Under the pieces are notes generated by a model, which was not told the origin of the DNA, searched no databases, and saw nothing but the letters and a program-made list of their open reading frames with translations. Below, piece by piece: positions 20,238-29,902 of a stretch of DNA of 42,809 nucleotides (positions are counted from its first letter, which is position 1; each line of letters opens with the position of its first letter). The DNA comes from a virus. The position numbers were made by a program, and so were the translations under genes. The stretch is from the IMG/VR virus record IMGVR_UViG_3300035698_024397, positions 1 through 42,809 of that record. The stretch is one strand, 5' to 3'.

Positions 20238-20982
20238 GAAGAAACAACTAGATGATGATCTAGCCAAGAAATTGGAAAAGACCAAGTTTCTTGAAGAGTT
20301 CAGTGAGCTGAGACCAGACCTCTATTTCCCGAAAGAGTGGAATGAAGAGGAACGAGAAATGGCACTGGAAGATCTTCGTCCTTCCAGGACCAAGAACGCA
20401 ATGTTTACTTCTATCCCAATGAAGTGCAAGGCAGAAAAATGTATTTTTCATGACTCCTGCCCCCTACAGCAAAGGGACGCGGCACCGAAAGGCAAGCCAT
20501 GTCCTATTGAAATGTCTTTGATAATGCAATTCACGGAAGACTATATGGAAGAACTACATGTAGAGCCAGACAATCTTGTTGAAGTATCGATGATTAGGGA
20601 CCTAGTAGATCAAGAAGTTCAATACATCAGGAAGTCCAAGATGTTGGCCAAAGAAGACTTCATTCAGGAATTTGTGGTTGGTATTTCGCCACAGGGGGAA
20701 GTCATCACCTCAGAGCGTCTCCATTTGGCGGTGGAGTTGGAAGACAAAATTCATAAGCGCAAAAAAGACCTTAGAAACAGTTTGATGGCTACTCGTGAAG
20801 CTAAAGCCAAAATAGGTCGAGGTCAACTTGATACTGCTCAGTCACTAGCAAATATCTTTGAAGATATCCGTCAAGTTGAATTGGAAAATGAAAGAATGAT
20901 CAGACTCAAATTGGGTACTGGCGCTAAAGACGACTATATCGATGCACAGGTGATATCTGACGATGAGACCGATAACAGGTAA
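20221..20982 (+). CDS. 253-aa helical protein with Cys cluster (possible small terminase)
   Basis: Mostly charged helix, with a central cluster CKAEKC-IFHDSC ... CPIE (Cys near residues 69, 74, 80 and 93) that could hold zinc or an Fe-S cluster. Two genes upstream of TerL a small terminase would be expected. The length and helical content allow that, but I see no helix-turn-helix motif, so this is a contextual guess. The C-terminus is acidic. Confidence 0.5.
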   Translation: MGEEIEKKQLDDDLAKKLEKTKFLEEFSELRPDLYFPKEWNEEEREMALEDLRPSRTKNAMFTSIPMKCKAEKCIFHDSCPLQQRDAAPKGKPCPIEMSLIMQFTEDYMEELHVEPDNLVEVSMIRDLVDQEVQYIRKSKMLAKEDFIQEFVVGISPQGEVITSERLHLAVELEDKIHKRKKDLRNSLMATREAKAKIGRGQLDTAQSLANIFEDIRQVELENERMIRLKLGTGAKDDYIDAQVISDDETDNR

Positions 20983-23860
20983 AATAAGCTTTGGCGAATT
21001 CGATAGAAACCAGAGCGAAGCCTTCTTCCGAAGGATGGAACAATTAGAATCGAAAGTCAGAACTGCCTTCATTGCAACTGGAGCAGAAAACGCTGGCGAG
21101 ATCTTTGACTCCGCTATAAATATGGGAGAAATTCTCGGAGCCTTACCCAAGAATCAACGAGATAGTCTGCTGCGAGACTATAATGAGCTTATAGGCTTCA
21201 ATGAGATGGTAAGTAGACACGGTGCTCAAATTAGCAGGTATACCACTGCTGGAGCAGATCGTGAACTTGGAAAATTCAATGTAGATCTACGACCAGGACC
21301 AGATGGGAAGCTAAATCCTAAAGCTGTTATATTTAACAGAATGACCCTAAATCAGCATTATCAGACAGGAGAGTGGCAGGGCGGCAGAAATATTCTTAAA
21401 TCTTCGCATTTAAGGAACATTTCGCAGGGAATGCCTGAGATCAAAGCCGGTGCAAAGATATTGGTTTTCGATACCGAAACTGCATCCCTCGGACTTGGTA
21501 ATGTGCGTGAAATCGCTGCATATAGGGTGAACAGCAAAATGCTTGATGATGGGAAATTTATAGTCGATTCCCCAACCAAAAAAGTCTTTCACGAGCATCT
21601 GAAGACAACTCCTATGAAGCTCGGTGCAATCACTGATGAGAAGGGCAGGGTCAAGACCCTTGGCCAGGTAATTCAGGATCAGATTGGGTTTCAGTTTGCA
21701 GACGGTGGAGAAGGTGACGGCGATGCATTCGCAAGAGTAATCAAGGATTTCCTGAATGAGATCATTGACTCTGATCATATCGTTGCTCAGAACATTCAAT
21801 TCGATATTGGTCAAGTTTTTCAAGGAGCCAAGAAGACATCGACATATAAGCGCGATGCCAAATTTAGAGCATTAGTGCAACATGCAGAACGTCATATGGA
21901 TGGCAAGATAATCGATACACTGGAATTAGCGCGCATGCATCTTCCGGATTTAGAGGCAGCTCCTGAGATTAGATTTGGTGGAGCTGTTTCTTCTCATTCG
22001 CTTGAGAACCTGCTTTTGCAGACAAATCTGTCTGAATTGATTTCGGACGATATGGGCGAAGATGCTTTCCTTGATATGTTGGGTGCCCGCAAAGGAATGG
22101 GTACGGTTCACGCTGCTGATGTCGATACCCGCATTGAGGGTTATCTCTTTAAATATCTAGCAGAAGATATGAGTGATAAAGACGCACCAAACAGACTTGT
22201 GGAGAAGCGTCTCACGAACATGCACGTAAGGGCTTCGCTGGCTAGATCTTATGCTCCGACTCCTGTGACGGCAATCAACAATATAGGTCATATCGATACT
22301 GCTGTTCAACAGCGTTTGTTTGATAAAAACCTTATAAAGGTGATGGACGAAAACAATAATACCGTAAGTGCCAGAGATTATTATAAGGGCGATATCGAAG
22401 CAATGCGCGCAGATCTCAGCGGGCCAGAAACCCCATTCGCCAAGTTCAGTATCACCCCTATTGAGCAGCAAGCTTTCCTACAGAGAAAACTGGGGGCTAC
22501 TATAGGTGAAGTTGGAGACTTGCGCAAAAGTGGTTCATTTGGCAATAGTTTTGCAAATTTTGCAGGAGCAGATGTAACAGGCAGCGGTTTCTTAAATGCT
22601 ACTGGAGAACTAAGCGCCAAAGGTGAGCTTCCATCTATGGGCGCATATAGTAGGTTCCAACACCAAGCAATGGCTGCGGGCGATCCTCTGAGCGTCCTGT
22701 CTTTACCAGAACGTATGGTCACCGAAGGCATGCATCGAGCTACGATGATGAATCAAGGACTTATGGCATCGTTGCCTGCAGCCGAGCGAGAAGTCGCAGG
22801 ACTCATGGGTGACTTGGGTACATCATATTTTGAACCCACCGCCAAAGCAAAAATCATTGGTAAGAGCAAAAAGGTGGCACTGCCCCTAGAGATTTTGAGG
22901 ATGGCCGAAGAAGCAGGTCACCTTACTGGTACAAATCTGAGACAGGATGCTTCAAGACCCCTTGATATGCTGAGGGTTTCGCCGTTCACATATCCCAAGA
23001 ACAATACACCTGCTGCCAACTTCATGCTGGATATTTCCTCAAGAGATCTCGCTGGTCTTCATGAATACATGATGACAGTTGGGGGAGAAGATAGAGTGAA
23101 ACTCTTGGCTGGATTAGGAGATAATTCCGTTTATGATGTGATTAGCGCGTTGAGCGAATCAGCTGAACAAGGCAAGGCAAGCATTGTAGTTGGCCAATTG
23201 AGTGGAAAAGCAGCAGAAGCAGCGCATAAGGTTCTTGCCCCATTTTCCAACTCACGCCAAATCATGAATGACATGACAGAAATGACTTTCAGGGCACCAC
23301 TTCTTGGCAGTGATGGCGGGACAGTTGGTCGAGTTGGTGCTTTTATGGCGGATAAGCTCATGACTGAGGGTGAGCGAGTACAGGCTTCTGATGTTGCCAG
23401 AAGGGCGTTCCAACGTCAGGGTCAAATGCAAGAATTGGCAGCTGATGGACTTTTGGTCGGCGCAAATGCTGCAGACAGAGCACGCAGATCATTGGGTGGC
23501 GCTGGCTCACAGATGAGAGAAGGACTTTCATTGGGAGCAGCAAGAGGTGCTGATATGGTACAGGCTCTTTCTAAGAAGCTTCCTCTAGTTGGTGTGGGCC
23601 TTGCTGCAGCTTTGATGGCCAAAGTCGGCTATTCTGAGTATAAAGAGCGTTCCCTATTGAATCAGACGTTCGATTTCCAGGGATATGAATCAGGAACCGA
23701 TTACTATAGCTTGCAACAGCAGATAGAAACAAGAGGTTCATCAAGATATGTAGATCCTTTGAGTACAGCTGGTGTTGTGGGCAATATGCATCAAATACAA
23801 CGAAATCATTCAGCGATGGGTCCCAATAAGGATCAACATCTTTTCGCAGGAGTCATTTAA
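20963..23860 (+). CDS. DEDDh exonuclease fused to a long virion-like region
   Basis: 965 aa. Residues about 165-400 form a DnaQ-type exonuclease: FDTET (Asp170, Glu172), AQNIQFDIG (Asp281), and HAADVDT (His383, Asp388), the complete DEDDh set. The remaining 560 residues are Ala/Gly/Met-rich, with one hydrophobic stretch near the C-terminus (LPLVGVGLAAALMAKVGY). They resemble the adjacent Gly/Ala-rich proteins rather than any polymerase. A proofreading subunit would not have this tail. I infer a virion or ejection protein carrying a 3'-5' exonuclease, perhaps acting on host DNA or on DNA ends during entry or packaging. The start overlaps the previous gene by 20 bases. Confidence 0.75.
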   Translation: MRPITGKISFGEFDRNQSEAFFRRMEQLESKVRTAFIATGAENAGEIFDSAINMGEILGALPKNQRDSLLRDYNELIGFNEMVSRHGAQISRYTTAGADRELGKFNVDLRPGPDGKLNPKAVIFNRMTLNQHYQTGEWQGGRNILKSSHLRNISQGMPEIKAGAKILVFDTETASLGLGNVREIAAYRVNSKMLDDGKFIVDSPTKKVFHEHLKTTPMKLGAITDEKGRVKTLGQVIQDQIGFQFADGGEGDGDAFARVIKDFLNEIIDSDHIVAQNIQFDIGQVFQGAKKTSTYKRDAKFRALVQHAERHMDGKIIDTLELARMHLPDLEAAPEIRFGGAVSSHSLENLLLQTNLSELISDDMGEDAFLDMLGARKGMGTVHAADVDTRIEGYLFKYLAEDMSDKDAPNRLVEKRLTNMHVRASLARSYAPTPVTAINNIGHIDTAVQQRLFDKNLIKVMDENNNTVSARDYYKGDIEAMRADLSGPETPFAKFSITPIEQQAFLQRKLGATIGEVGDLRKSGSFGNSFANFAGADVTGSGFLNATGELSAKGELPSMGAYSRFQHQAMAAGDPLSVLSLPERMVTEGMHRATMMNQGLMASLPAAEREVAGLMGDLGTSYFEPTAKAKIIGKSKKVALPLEILRMAEEAGHLTGTNLRQDASRPLDMLRVSPFTYPKNNTPAANFMLDISSRDLAGLHEYMMTVGGEDRVKLLAGLGDNSVYDVISALSESAEQGKASIVVGQLSGKAAEAAHKVLAPFSNSRQIMNDMTEMTFRAPLLGSDGGTVGRVGAFMADKLMTEGERVQASDVARRAFQRQGQMQELAADGLLVGANAADRARRSLGGAGSQMREGLSLGAARGADMVQALSKKLPLVGVGLAAALMAKVGYSEYKERSLLNQTFDFQGYESGTDYYSLQQQIETRGSSRYVDPLSTAGVVGNMHQIQRNHSAMGPNKDQHLFAGVI

Positions 23861-24289
23861 ATGTTAGGTATCGGTCAAGCCATGAAAATTCGTGGCAAAC
23901 TACATAAGCCGCTTAGAGATGCTTCTAGCTTCAGAGGAAAAGCCTTTATGAGTGCAGCTGCGCTTGCTGGTTTTGGCGCTTCAGATCCGATTGAATCCAC
24001 CTTGGCAGAATTTGAAAGATCTGCAATGGGAGATGAGAATTATTCGGAACGCTTGCTTGGTAGGCAAATGGGCGGATATGGGTTTTTAGCAGGTCTAGGC
24101 CCTATTGGCCCATCTGCTACCCATGGTTTTCAGGGAGCAATGCACGGAGCGGTGAGAGGCTCCTACTCTGGTTCTACGCTTGTATCCAATGCAGGCTCAT
24201 ACTCTTCTTATTCTCCCAATACAACGTATTCCACCAATACACCCCCAGGATCGATGGTCTTTGGCATGTTCAATAGTAGAATGTCTTAA
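23861..24289 (+). CDS. 142-aa Gly/Ser-rich protein
   Basis: ATG immediately after the exonuclease stop. It starts MLGIGQAMKIRGK and has a hydrophobic Ala/Gly segment (FMSAAALAGFGA, about residues 27-38). The C-terminal 45 residues are Ser/Thr/Tyr/Asn-rich and probably disordered. It belongs compositionally to the 18811/19182/24292 set. Likely virion-associated; function unknown. Confidence 0.55.
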   Translation: MLGIGQAMKIRGKLHKPLRDASSFRGKAFMSAAALAGFGASDPIESTLAEFERSAMGDENYSERLLGRQMGGYGFLAGLGPIGPSATHGFQGAMHGAVRGSYSGSTLVSNAGSYSSYSPNTTYSTNTPPGSMVFGMFNSRMS

Positions 24290-24291
24290 AA

Positions 24292-25512
24292 ATGGATTAT
24301 AGCGCAAACCAACCAATCACGCCAGTTCAGGGCAATGAGCCATTTGCATTGAGAGCTACGGATTCTATTCCTGGTTTTGTTGTCGGTGCATTTTTCAACG
24401 CAGGTAGAGGTTCTAGGACCATCAGAACTGGTGTCTCCAAGAAGGGTTGGAGCAATACCAGCAGTATGTTCAGAAGTGGTATTCCAAATACGGTTCGTCC
24501 AAAAAACTGGCGACGTTTTGGTCACTATGATGCATTTTATGACGATATGGGCAAGACTTATAGTCCATTTCAGATGTTGGCCAAATTTGGTAATGCTGCG
24601 GCCACAAAAGGCAATCTGAGTGCTGAAGGCAGCAGACTTGGGGGATATGCCACACAGGCACGCAGAGAAGGCCTCCTCACAGCTAAAGGTGATCCGAGAA
24701 TTTTTGGTGCTGGCACTCTTGCTAGATTCAGTGCGCAGACTCAAATAAGTGCAGGTGCTGCAGGTGGAGGACTTTCCAACTTCCTCGGTGATGCAGCCAA
24801 AAGATTTGGTCAGACCGGCGGCAGTAAAGCAGCTTATGGTATATCTGCAATGGCTGCTAGAAATAGTCCTGCATCCAGAGGCGCAGCTGTTGCTATGACG
24901 GCACAGGGCACCATGAGCAGAACTTTCCTTGGTTATTCTGCTGTGGCACATGGAGGCGCTGACATTGGAGCGTCTAGATTAGCTGGGGGTTTAGGCTTTG
25001 GTAGTGTTGCCCAAGGAATGACATCAGCAGCAGACGATCTTGCTAAAGCGGGAATGAGAATTAATTCCGCAGGAAGCATTCAGGTAAGATCAGCTGGTAA
25101 AGCCTTTCTTCAGTCTGGAATGGCAGGGCCAGAAAGTTTTCGCAGAGTAGGTAATACTCGTGCTTTCACTGGAGCATTTCGTGCAGGAAACAAGGCAGGC
25201 ATGAAAGTTGCCGGTACCAGGATGCTTGGGACAGTGGCTCGCAGGGCTCCTGTTATTGGTCAGGCTATGATTGCCTATGATGTCATGAAGCTTGGTGGAG
25301 AGGCTATGAAGTCTGGAGTTTCTTTTGCTGGAGATGCAGTTGAGTCATTCCAGGGTTCAATTCAAAAGCCCATATTTGGTATGGGTTATAAAGATACACA
25401 ATTTGCTGCAACCTCTAGAGCGAGAGGAGTTATGGCAATTCAGAATAGTCGTCTAAACGCTAGAAGTATGATTGGAAGTGAAGCGGGAGCCATGGCTGCC
25501 CATTTCGGATAA
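24292..25512 (+). CDS. 406-aa Ala/Gly/Arg-rich protein
   Basis: Very rich in Ala, Gly, Ser and Arg with Met, and poor in acidic residues. Several short hydrophobic stretches (FVVGAFFNAG near the start, VGRAPVIGQAMIAYDVM-like near residues 320-335) suggest membrane interaction. The stop overlaps the TerL start by one base (TAATG). Such large basic, glycine-rich proteins beside packaging genes may be internal virion proteins released with DNA. No family is recognised. Confidence 0.55.
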   Translation: MDYSANQPITPVQGNEPFALRATDSIPGFVVGAFFNAGRGSRTIRTGVSKKGWSNTSSMFRSGIPNTVRPKNWRRFGHYDAFYDDMGKTYSPFQMLAKFGNAAATKGNLSAEGSRLGGYATQARREGLLTAKGDPRIFGAGTLARFSAQTQISAGAAGGGLSNFLGDAAKRFGQTGGSKAAYGISAMAARNSPASRGAAVAMTAQGTMSRTFLGYSAVAHGGADIGASRLAGGLGFGSVAQGMTSAADDLAKAGMRINSAGSIQVRSAGKAFLQSGMAGPESFRRVGNTRAFTGAFRAGNKAGMKVAGTRMLGTVARRAPVIGQAMIAYDVMKLGGEAMKSGVSFAGDAVESFQGSIQKPIFGMGYKDTQFAATSRARGVMAIQNSRLNARSMIGSEAGAMAAHFG

Positions 25513-28364
25513 TGTTAGATATTAGAAAATCCCACAAAGAATTTAGAGCAAAACTTGAGGCCCTCAGTAGAGAAGACCTGCTCGAAATTATCGAGGCTCA
25601 AGATCCAGAACTGATCAAGGGCATCAATAGAATTGAATGGGTGTTCGCTAACAAGCTGCAGCACCTCAATTGGTCGACAGGCGAAAGAATTGAAGGTCGA
25701 GATCTCACCAAGAGAGAACTGGCACTCCTGGTAGACATTCCCTTTGAATTCTCTGAAGAGCTGTCCAAAATGGGACTAAGCGAGAGACAACAGAGAGATC
25801 TTCACGTTGCTTCGGATCCGATTCTATGGGCGAGAAGCTATCTCAGTGCAAAGCCCAGAGTTTATCAGATCATGATCCTTAGAGATGAGTCTCCTTTCCG
25901 GATCCTGCGAGCAGGACGACGACTCGGGAAAACTTGGACGATGGCTGTTCTGTTATTGTGGTATTCTTACATAACAAACAATGGCAAGAGCCTAGTAGTA
26001 ACTCCTATGAAGTCCCAGGCTGGTCTAATTTATGATGAATGTATTAGTCTTGCTAAAGCAGGTGGAATTGTCAATGAATCCATAACACGTTCAGTTATGA
26101 GCCCAAACCCTGAAATTAATTTCTCTAATGGCAGCTCGATACGATTCTTCACCTCTGGCATGAAATCCAATAACAAATGTTTTACCCCTGATCATGATGT
26201 TTTGACTGCAGATAGTGGTTGGAAATCTATTGTGGATCTTGAGGCTGGTGAGCAAATCATGTCTTTTGATCCTGAAACAAATGATATGGTTTGGAAGACC
26301 GTAGAGCATATGTGGGAATATGAATATGACGGAGAGATCATAGATTATAGTGGTAGACAAGCATCTTATGCTGTAACCCCAAATCATAAAATGATATGCA
26401 AGACAAGAAGCCCAAATAGTCAATGGAGCTTTAGGGAAGCAAAAGACATGATCAACAATCTTGTATTACCATCTGTATCAGGAAAGATTGTTCAAGATGA
26501 AACAAACCAATTTTCAAAAGAAGAACTGGAACTTTGGGGCTGGTGGCTAGCAGAAGGTTCTGGCTTTATAGGTAAAATGGTTCGACTATCTCAGAGTAAG
26601 GAAGATGGACGAAACCGAATGATAGAATTAGCTCAAAAAATGGGTTTGCACTATACTACTCCCAAAAAAGAAATCAGGATAGAATGGAAACCTCCCATTT
26701 TTAGCGGCATCAATGCATACGATAAATTTATACCCAGAGAATTATTGGTAGAAAAGAATAGGCAATCGCTACTTGACGGATTGATTGGCGGAGACGGCTG
26801 CCCCATGCAAAATGGATGGTCTTATGGTAGTTCTTCATGGGCACTGATCAATGGAGTTCAAGAACTTGCTATTTCTTTGGGTTATAAGTCTAACATGAAT
26901 AAACAGAAAATAACTTATGAATATTTGAGAAATGAGCCCTCTGATCATTGGCGTGTTTCAATTATGGAAGGTAAGCAGGAAACTTTTACCAATATTGAAA
27001 ATCAAGAGATAGTACACTATAAAGGTCAAGTATATTGTCCAACCGTTCAAGACACCGGAGTGCTTTTGGTCCGTCGAAACGGCAAAATTCATATCAGTGG
27101 GAACAGCGATGTTACTCGTGGTCAGGAAGCCCACTTGATCGTTTTGGACGAGCTTGATTACATGGGTGAAGATGACATGGACGCACTTCTTGCTATGCTT
27201 CAGAGAACGGATGAGAATCAGCCAGAGAAGATGCTTGTTGCTGCGTCGACCCCATCAGGTCGTAGAGCCAAGCTGTGGGAGTGGGTTAATTCTAGTCGAT
27301 TTAAGGATTACTGGTATCCTTCGTATTGCAACCCATATTGGAGTCTCGATCAAGAAGAGTATTTCAGAGAACTGTATAGTGAGATAGGTTACCGACACGA
27401 AATTGAAGCAGACTGGGGCGAAGATGCAGATGGTGTCTACCCCAGAAAGTATGTTGATAGGTGTTTTGTACCAGATCTATCTGATGATCCAGAACAAGAA
27501 GATAAGAGTTGGGAATATCAAGTTCCAGCCCATAGGTTCAATGATCCAGGATCCTTTACTGTGTTTGGTGTTGACTGGGATAAGTATGGGGCCGGGACCA
27601 ATATTGTAGTCCTACAGATGTTCGAAGCCGGATATCACGATCCCGCTTTGGCCGGAAGTATGAAATTACTCTACAGAGAAGAAACTGCTAGAGAGGAATA
27701 TACTCTTACCAAAGCTGTTGATCGACTGATAGAAATGAATAAGATCTTCCAGCCTCACTACATCTATGTGGATAGAGGATTCGGTGAAGCACAAGTTGAG
27801 CTTCTGAAGAAGTATGGAACACAGAATCCCCATACGGGTCTAGCTACAAAGGTCATTGGTGTCTCATTTGCTGAGACTATCGAAATGCCTGATCCTTACA
27901 CCGGTGTTAAACAGAAAAAGGAAATCAAACCTTTCATGGTTGACACATTGCGTCAATACCTGGAAAAGGAAGCAATTTCATTCTCAGGTAGAGACGAAGA
28001 GCTTTATCTGCAGTTGATATCTTATATTGTAGCAAGAGTTACCCCAACAGGTAGACCGGTCTTCGAAATGGCTGGTTCTAGTGCAGATCACTGTCACGAC
28101 GCTTTGATTTTGGCCACTTTGGCAATCAAGCAAAACTATGATGATTTGATGATGTATAAGTCAACAAATTATGTCAGAACCATAAGAAGTAATATCATAG
28201 ATCCCCTTATTGCGTTGTCTACGAATTCTTCAGAAAGATCTGCGGAAGAAGATCTCATAGAGGAAAGATTCGAGTCAAAAAGTATGGCTCCTGTTAAGAT
28301 AAAGAGATCTAATACAGTACGACGTGCCAAGATAAGAAAAGGCATATCTAGGAGAATGTTCTGA
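25512..28364 (+). CDS. terL: Large terminase subunit, interrupted by an intein
   Basis: 950 aa in one frame; 641 aa after intein removal, normal for TerL. The ATPase has Walker A RAGRRLGKT (residues 133-141) and, after the intein, Walker B LIVLDELDYM. The RNase-H-like nuclease shows VFGVDWDKYG, YIYVDRGFG and DHCHDALILA with its metal-binding Asp residues. TerL pumps DNA into proheads and cuts concatemers. The intein sits just before Walker B, a highly conserved place, so ATPase activity depends on splicing. The start overlaps the previous stop; the end overlaps the next start (TGATG). Confidence 0.92.
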   Translation: MLDIRKSHKEFRAKLEALSREDLLEIIEAQDPELIKGINRIEWVFANKLQHLNWSTGERIEGRDLTKRELALLVDIPFEFSEELSKMGLSERQQRDLHVASDPILWARSYLSAKPRVYQIMILRDESPFRILRAGRRLGKTWTMAVLLLWYSYITNNGKSLVVTPMKSQAGLIYDECISLAKAGGIVNESITRSVMSPNPEINFSNGSSIRFFTSGMKSNNKCFTPDHDVLTADSGWKSIVDLEAGEQIMSFDPETNDMVWKTVEHMWEYEYDGEIIDYSGRQASYAVTPNHKMICKTRSPNSQWSFREAKDMINNLVLPSVSGKIVQDETNQFSKEELELWGWWLAEGSGFIGKMVRLSQSKEDGRNRMIELAQKMGLHYTTPKKEIRIEWKPPIFSGINAYDKFIPRELLVEKNRQSLLDGLIGGDGCPMQNGWSYGSSSWALINGVQELAISLGYKSNMNKQKITYEYLRNEPSDHWRVSIMEGKQETFTNIENQEIVHYKGQVYCPTVQDTGVLLVRRNGKIHISGNSDVTRGQEAHLIVLDELDYMGEDDMDALLAMLQRTDENQPEKMLVAASTPSGRRAKLWEWVNSSRFKDYWYPSYCNPYWSLDQEEYFRELYSEIGYRHEIEADWGEDADGVYPRKYVDRCFVPDLSDDPEQEDKSWEYQVPAHRFNDPGSFTVFGVDWDKYGAGTNIVVLQMFEAGYHDPALAGSMKLLYREETAREEYTLTKAVDRLIEMNKIFQPHYIYVDRGFGEAQVELLKKYGTQNPHTGLATKVIGVSFAETIEMPDPYTGVKQKKEIKPFMVDTLRQYLEKEAISFSGRDEELYLQLISYIVARVTPTGRPVFEMAGSSADHCHDALILATLAIKQNYDDLMMYKSTNYVRTIRSNIIDPLIALSTNSSERSAEEDLIEERFESKSMAPVKIKRSNTVRRAKIRKGISRRMF
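26178..27104 (+). mobile_element. Intein with LAGLIDADG homing endonuclease, in terL
   Basis: 309 residues (223-531 of the ORF). It begins at Cys223 (CFTPDHDVL, block A) and has a block-B TPNH (290-292) motif. The two endonuclease helices are LWGWWLAEGSG (341-351) and LLDGLIGGDG (420-429). It ends with HISGN before Ser532. The usual penultimate His of inteins is Gly here, with the His three residues before the terminal Asn, so block G is atypical. The acid residues in both LAGLIDADG helices are kept, so the endonuclease may be active. A spliced TerL would have Lys222 joined to Ser532. Confidence 0.85.
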
Positions 28365-29902
28365 TGTCACGTGATGATGATATAAATTATTCTGGTCCAA
28401 AGAAAGAATGGGGAGCGCTTCCAGGCGGCGATGCACCCTTTTTCACTAATAGAAGAAGAATTCGAGAAGGCAAATATTCTAATTTAAATTTATTGAAAAG
28501 AAATCTTGAAATTCTCATCAACGAGACAACAGATACAATTATCGAATCAGAGAAGATTCTAAGAGATTATAATCTCAGTATTCCCGAAGGTGGTGAACTA
28601 GAAAAAGCACAAGCAGCTGAATGGCCAGATGCACTTGGAACTCCAAAAGATTATATCACTTTTGCTGAACATAAAACAATGAATTACAGAAGTACCAGGG
28701 GTTCCAATTTTATCAGGAAAGAATACAATAATGCGGTTCGAGGTCCTTGGGGGACGACCGCAGCAGATGTAGCAAATGGATCCGAAAATCTCAGAAGTGA
28801 AGCAGTTAGAATATCTAATTTTATAGACAACTACATACCTCAGGAGACAAATGAGCCGAGCGAGCATCGTGCAATCGAACTATTCCAAGACTGGACGCTC
28901 CAAGCGATTGAGAACTCAGGGCAGTTCAGGTATCTCATCGCAGCGAAGGATAAGGCACCGGAACGCTATTCCAGATCCGAATTGGATAAGACATCACCCG
29001 CCGAAGCTAGAAACTACCAAGCTATTCTTCAAGTACAGCTAAACCAAGCATCGATTGAAGTAGATAAGCTACAGGAAGATCTCGGAAAACATCTTGGCAC
29101 GAATGCAGAACTTTTCTACGATTCCTATCTAGGGCCATCTTTAGAGTTCAGAAAACAGGTCTCAGCTAATATGCCCGAAAAGGGTACTGGTGTTTTGGGA
29201 TCTGATATGGCTCATGCATCGAGAGTCTTTGATGAAGATGCTAAATCCATGCTATCTGATCTTATGCGTAGGAATGAAATCTTCATACACAAGTCAGGCA
29301 CTTTGATTGCAAGAATCGCTGAATCTGACATGCGCCGCAAGACAATTCAGAATCTGGCCCTCAAAGGCTCAATGCCGACAAATCCATTTGTATCGAATGA
29401 TCTTATTACTGCAGATATAGATCACTTTGAAATCGAGTACGAAGGATGGATTGACGAACTTGAAGATCAAGCTACTCCCAATTATGTAAATCCCATATAT
29501 AAGACTTCCACTGATAATAGATTCAAATCAGAACATAATAAAATCACAGGCAGAGATGTGGACGATGCACACTCTCAATATTTACTCAGAGACAATGGAT
29601 CCATAACCGGAGACATCTATGTCGCATCAGGTGCCAAGATTGACGGTGTTGACCTAAATACGCACACACATAGTGGAGCTGATGGATCTGCCCGGATAAG
29701 TGGTTCCTCAATTATTACTGGATCACTGCCAACAAGTGCTTTTGATAACACTGATATCTTAGACGGAATTGCTAATTTTAGACTAATAGGCTATAGTACT
29801 ACTATATCTCCCATCACTGGAGAGACAGTATATGAAGCCACCATTGGTTGGGCAGGCGAAGACGGTAAGCAGTTTGAGGTTCAAATAGCGAGGGTAACAT
29901 AG
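28364..29902 (+). CDS. Virion structural protein with fibre-like C-terminus
   Basis: 512 aa. The N-terminal 350 residues are helical and polar, with coiled-coil-like segments near 200-250. The C-terminal 130 residues contain a NGSITGDIYVASGAKIDGVD stretch followed by LNTHTHSGADGSARISG. This is the pattern of phage adhesins, where His/Ser/Gly-rich loops lead into a beta-structured fibre. It is probably a baseplate or tail-fibre-attachment protein. The next two genes continue the same theme. Confidence 0.65.
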   Translation: MSRDDDINYSGPKKEWGALPGGDAPFFTNRRRIREGKYSNLNLLKRNLEILINETTDTIIESEKILRDYNLSIPEGGELEKAQAAEWPDALGTPKDYITFAEHKTMNYRSTRGSNFIRKEYNNAVRGPWGTTAADVANGSENLRSEAVRISNFIDNYIPQETNEPSEHRAIELFQDWTLQAIENSGQFRYLIAAKDKAPERYSRSELDKTSPAEARNYQAILQVQLNQASIEVDKLQEDLGKHLGTNAELFYDSYLGPSLEFRKQVSANMPEKGTGVLGSDMAHASRVFDEDAKSMLSDLMRRNEIFIHKSGTLIARIAESDMRRKTIQNLALKGSMPTNPFVSNDLITADIDHFEIEYEGWIDELEDQATPNYVNPIYKTSTDNRFKSEHNKITGRDVDDAHSQYLLRDNGSITGDIYVASGAKIDGVDLNTHTHSGADGSARISGSSIITGSLPTSAFDNTDILDGIANFRLIGYSTTISPITGETVYEATIGWAGEDGKQFEVQIARVT

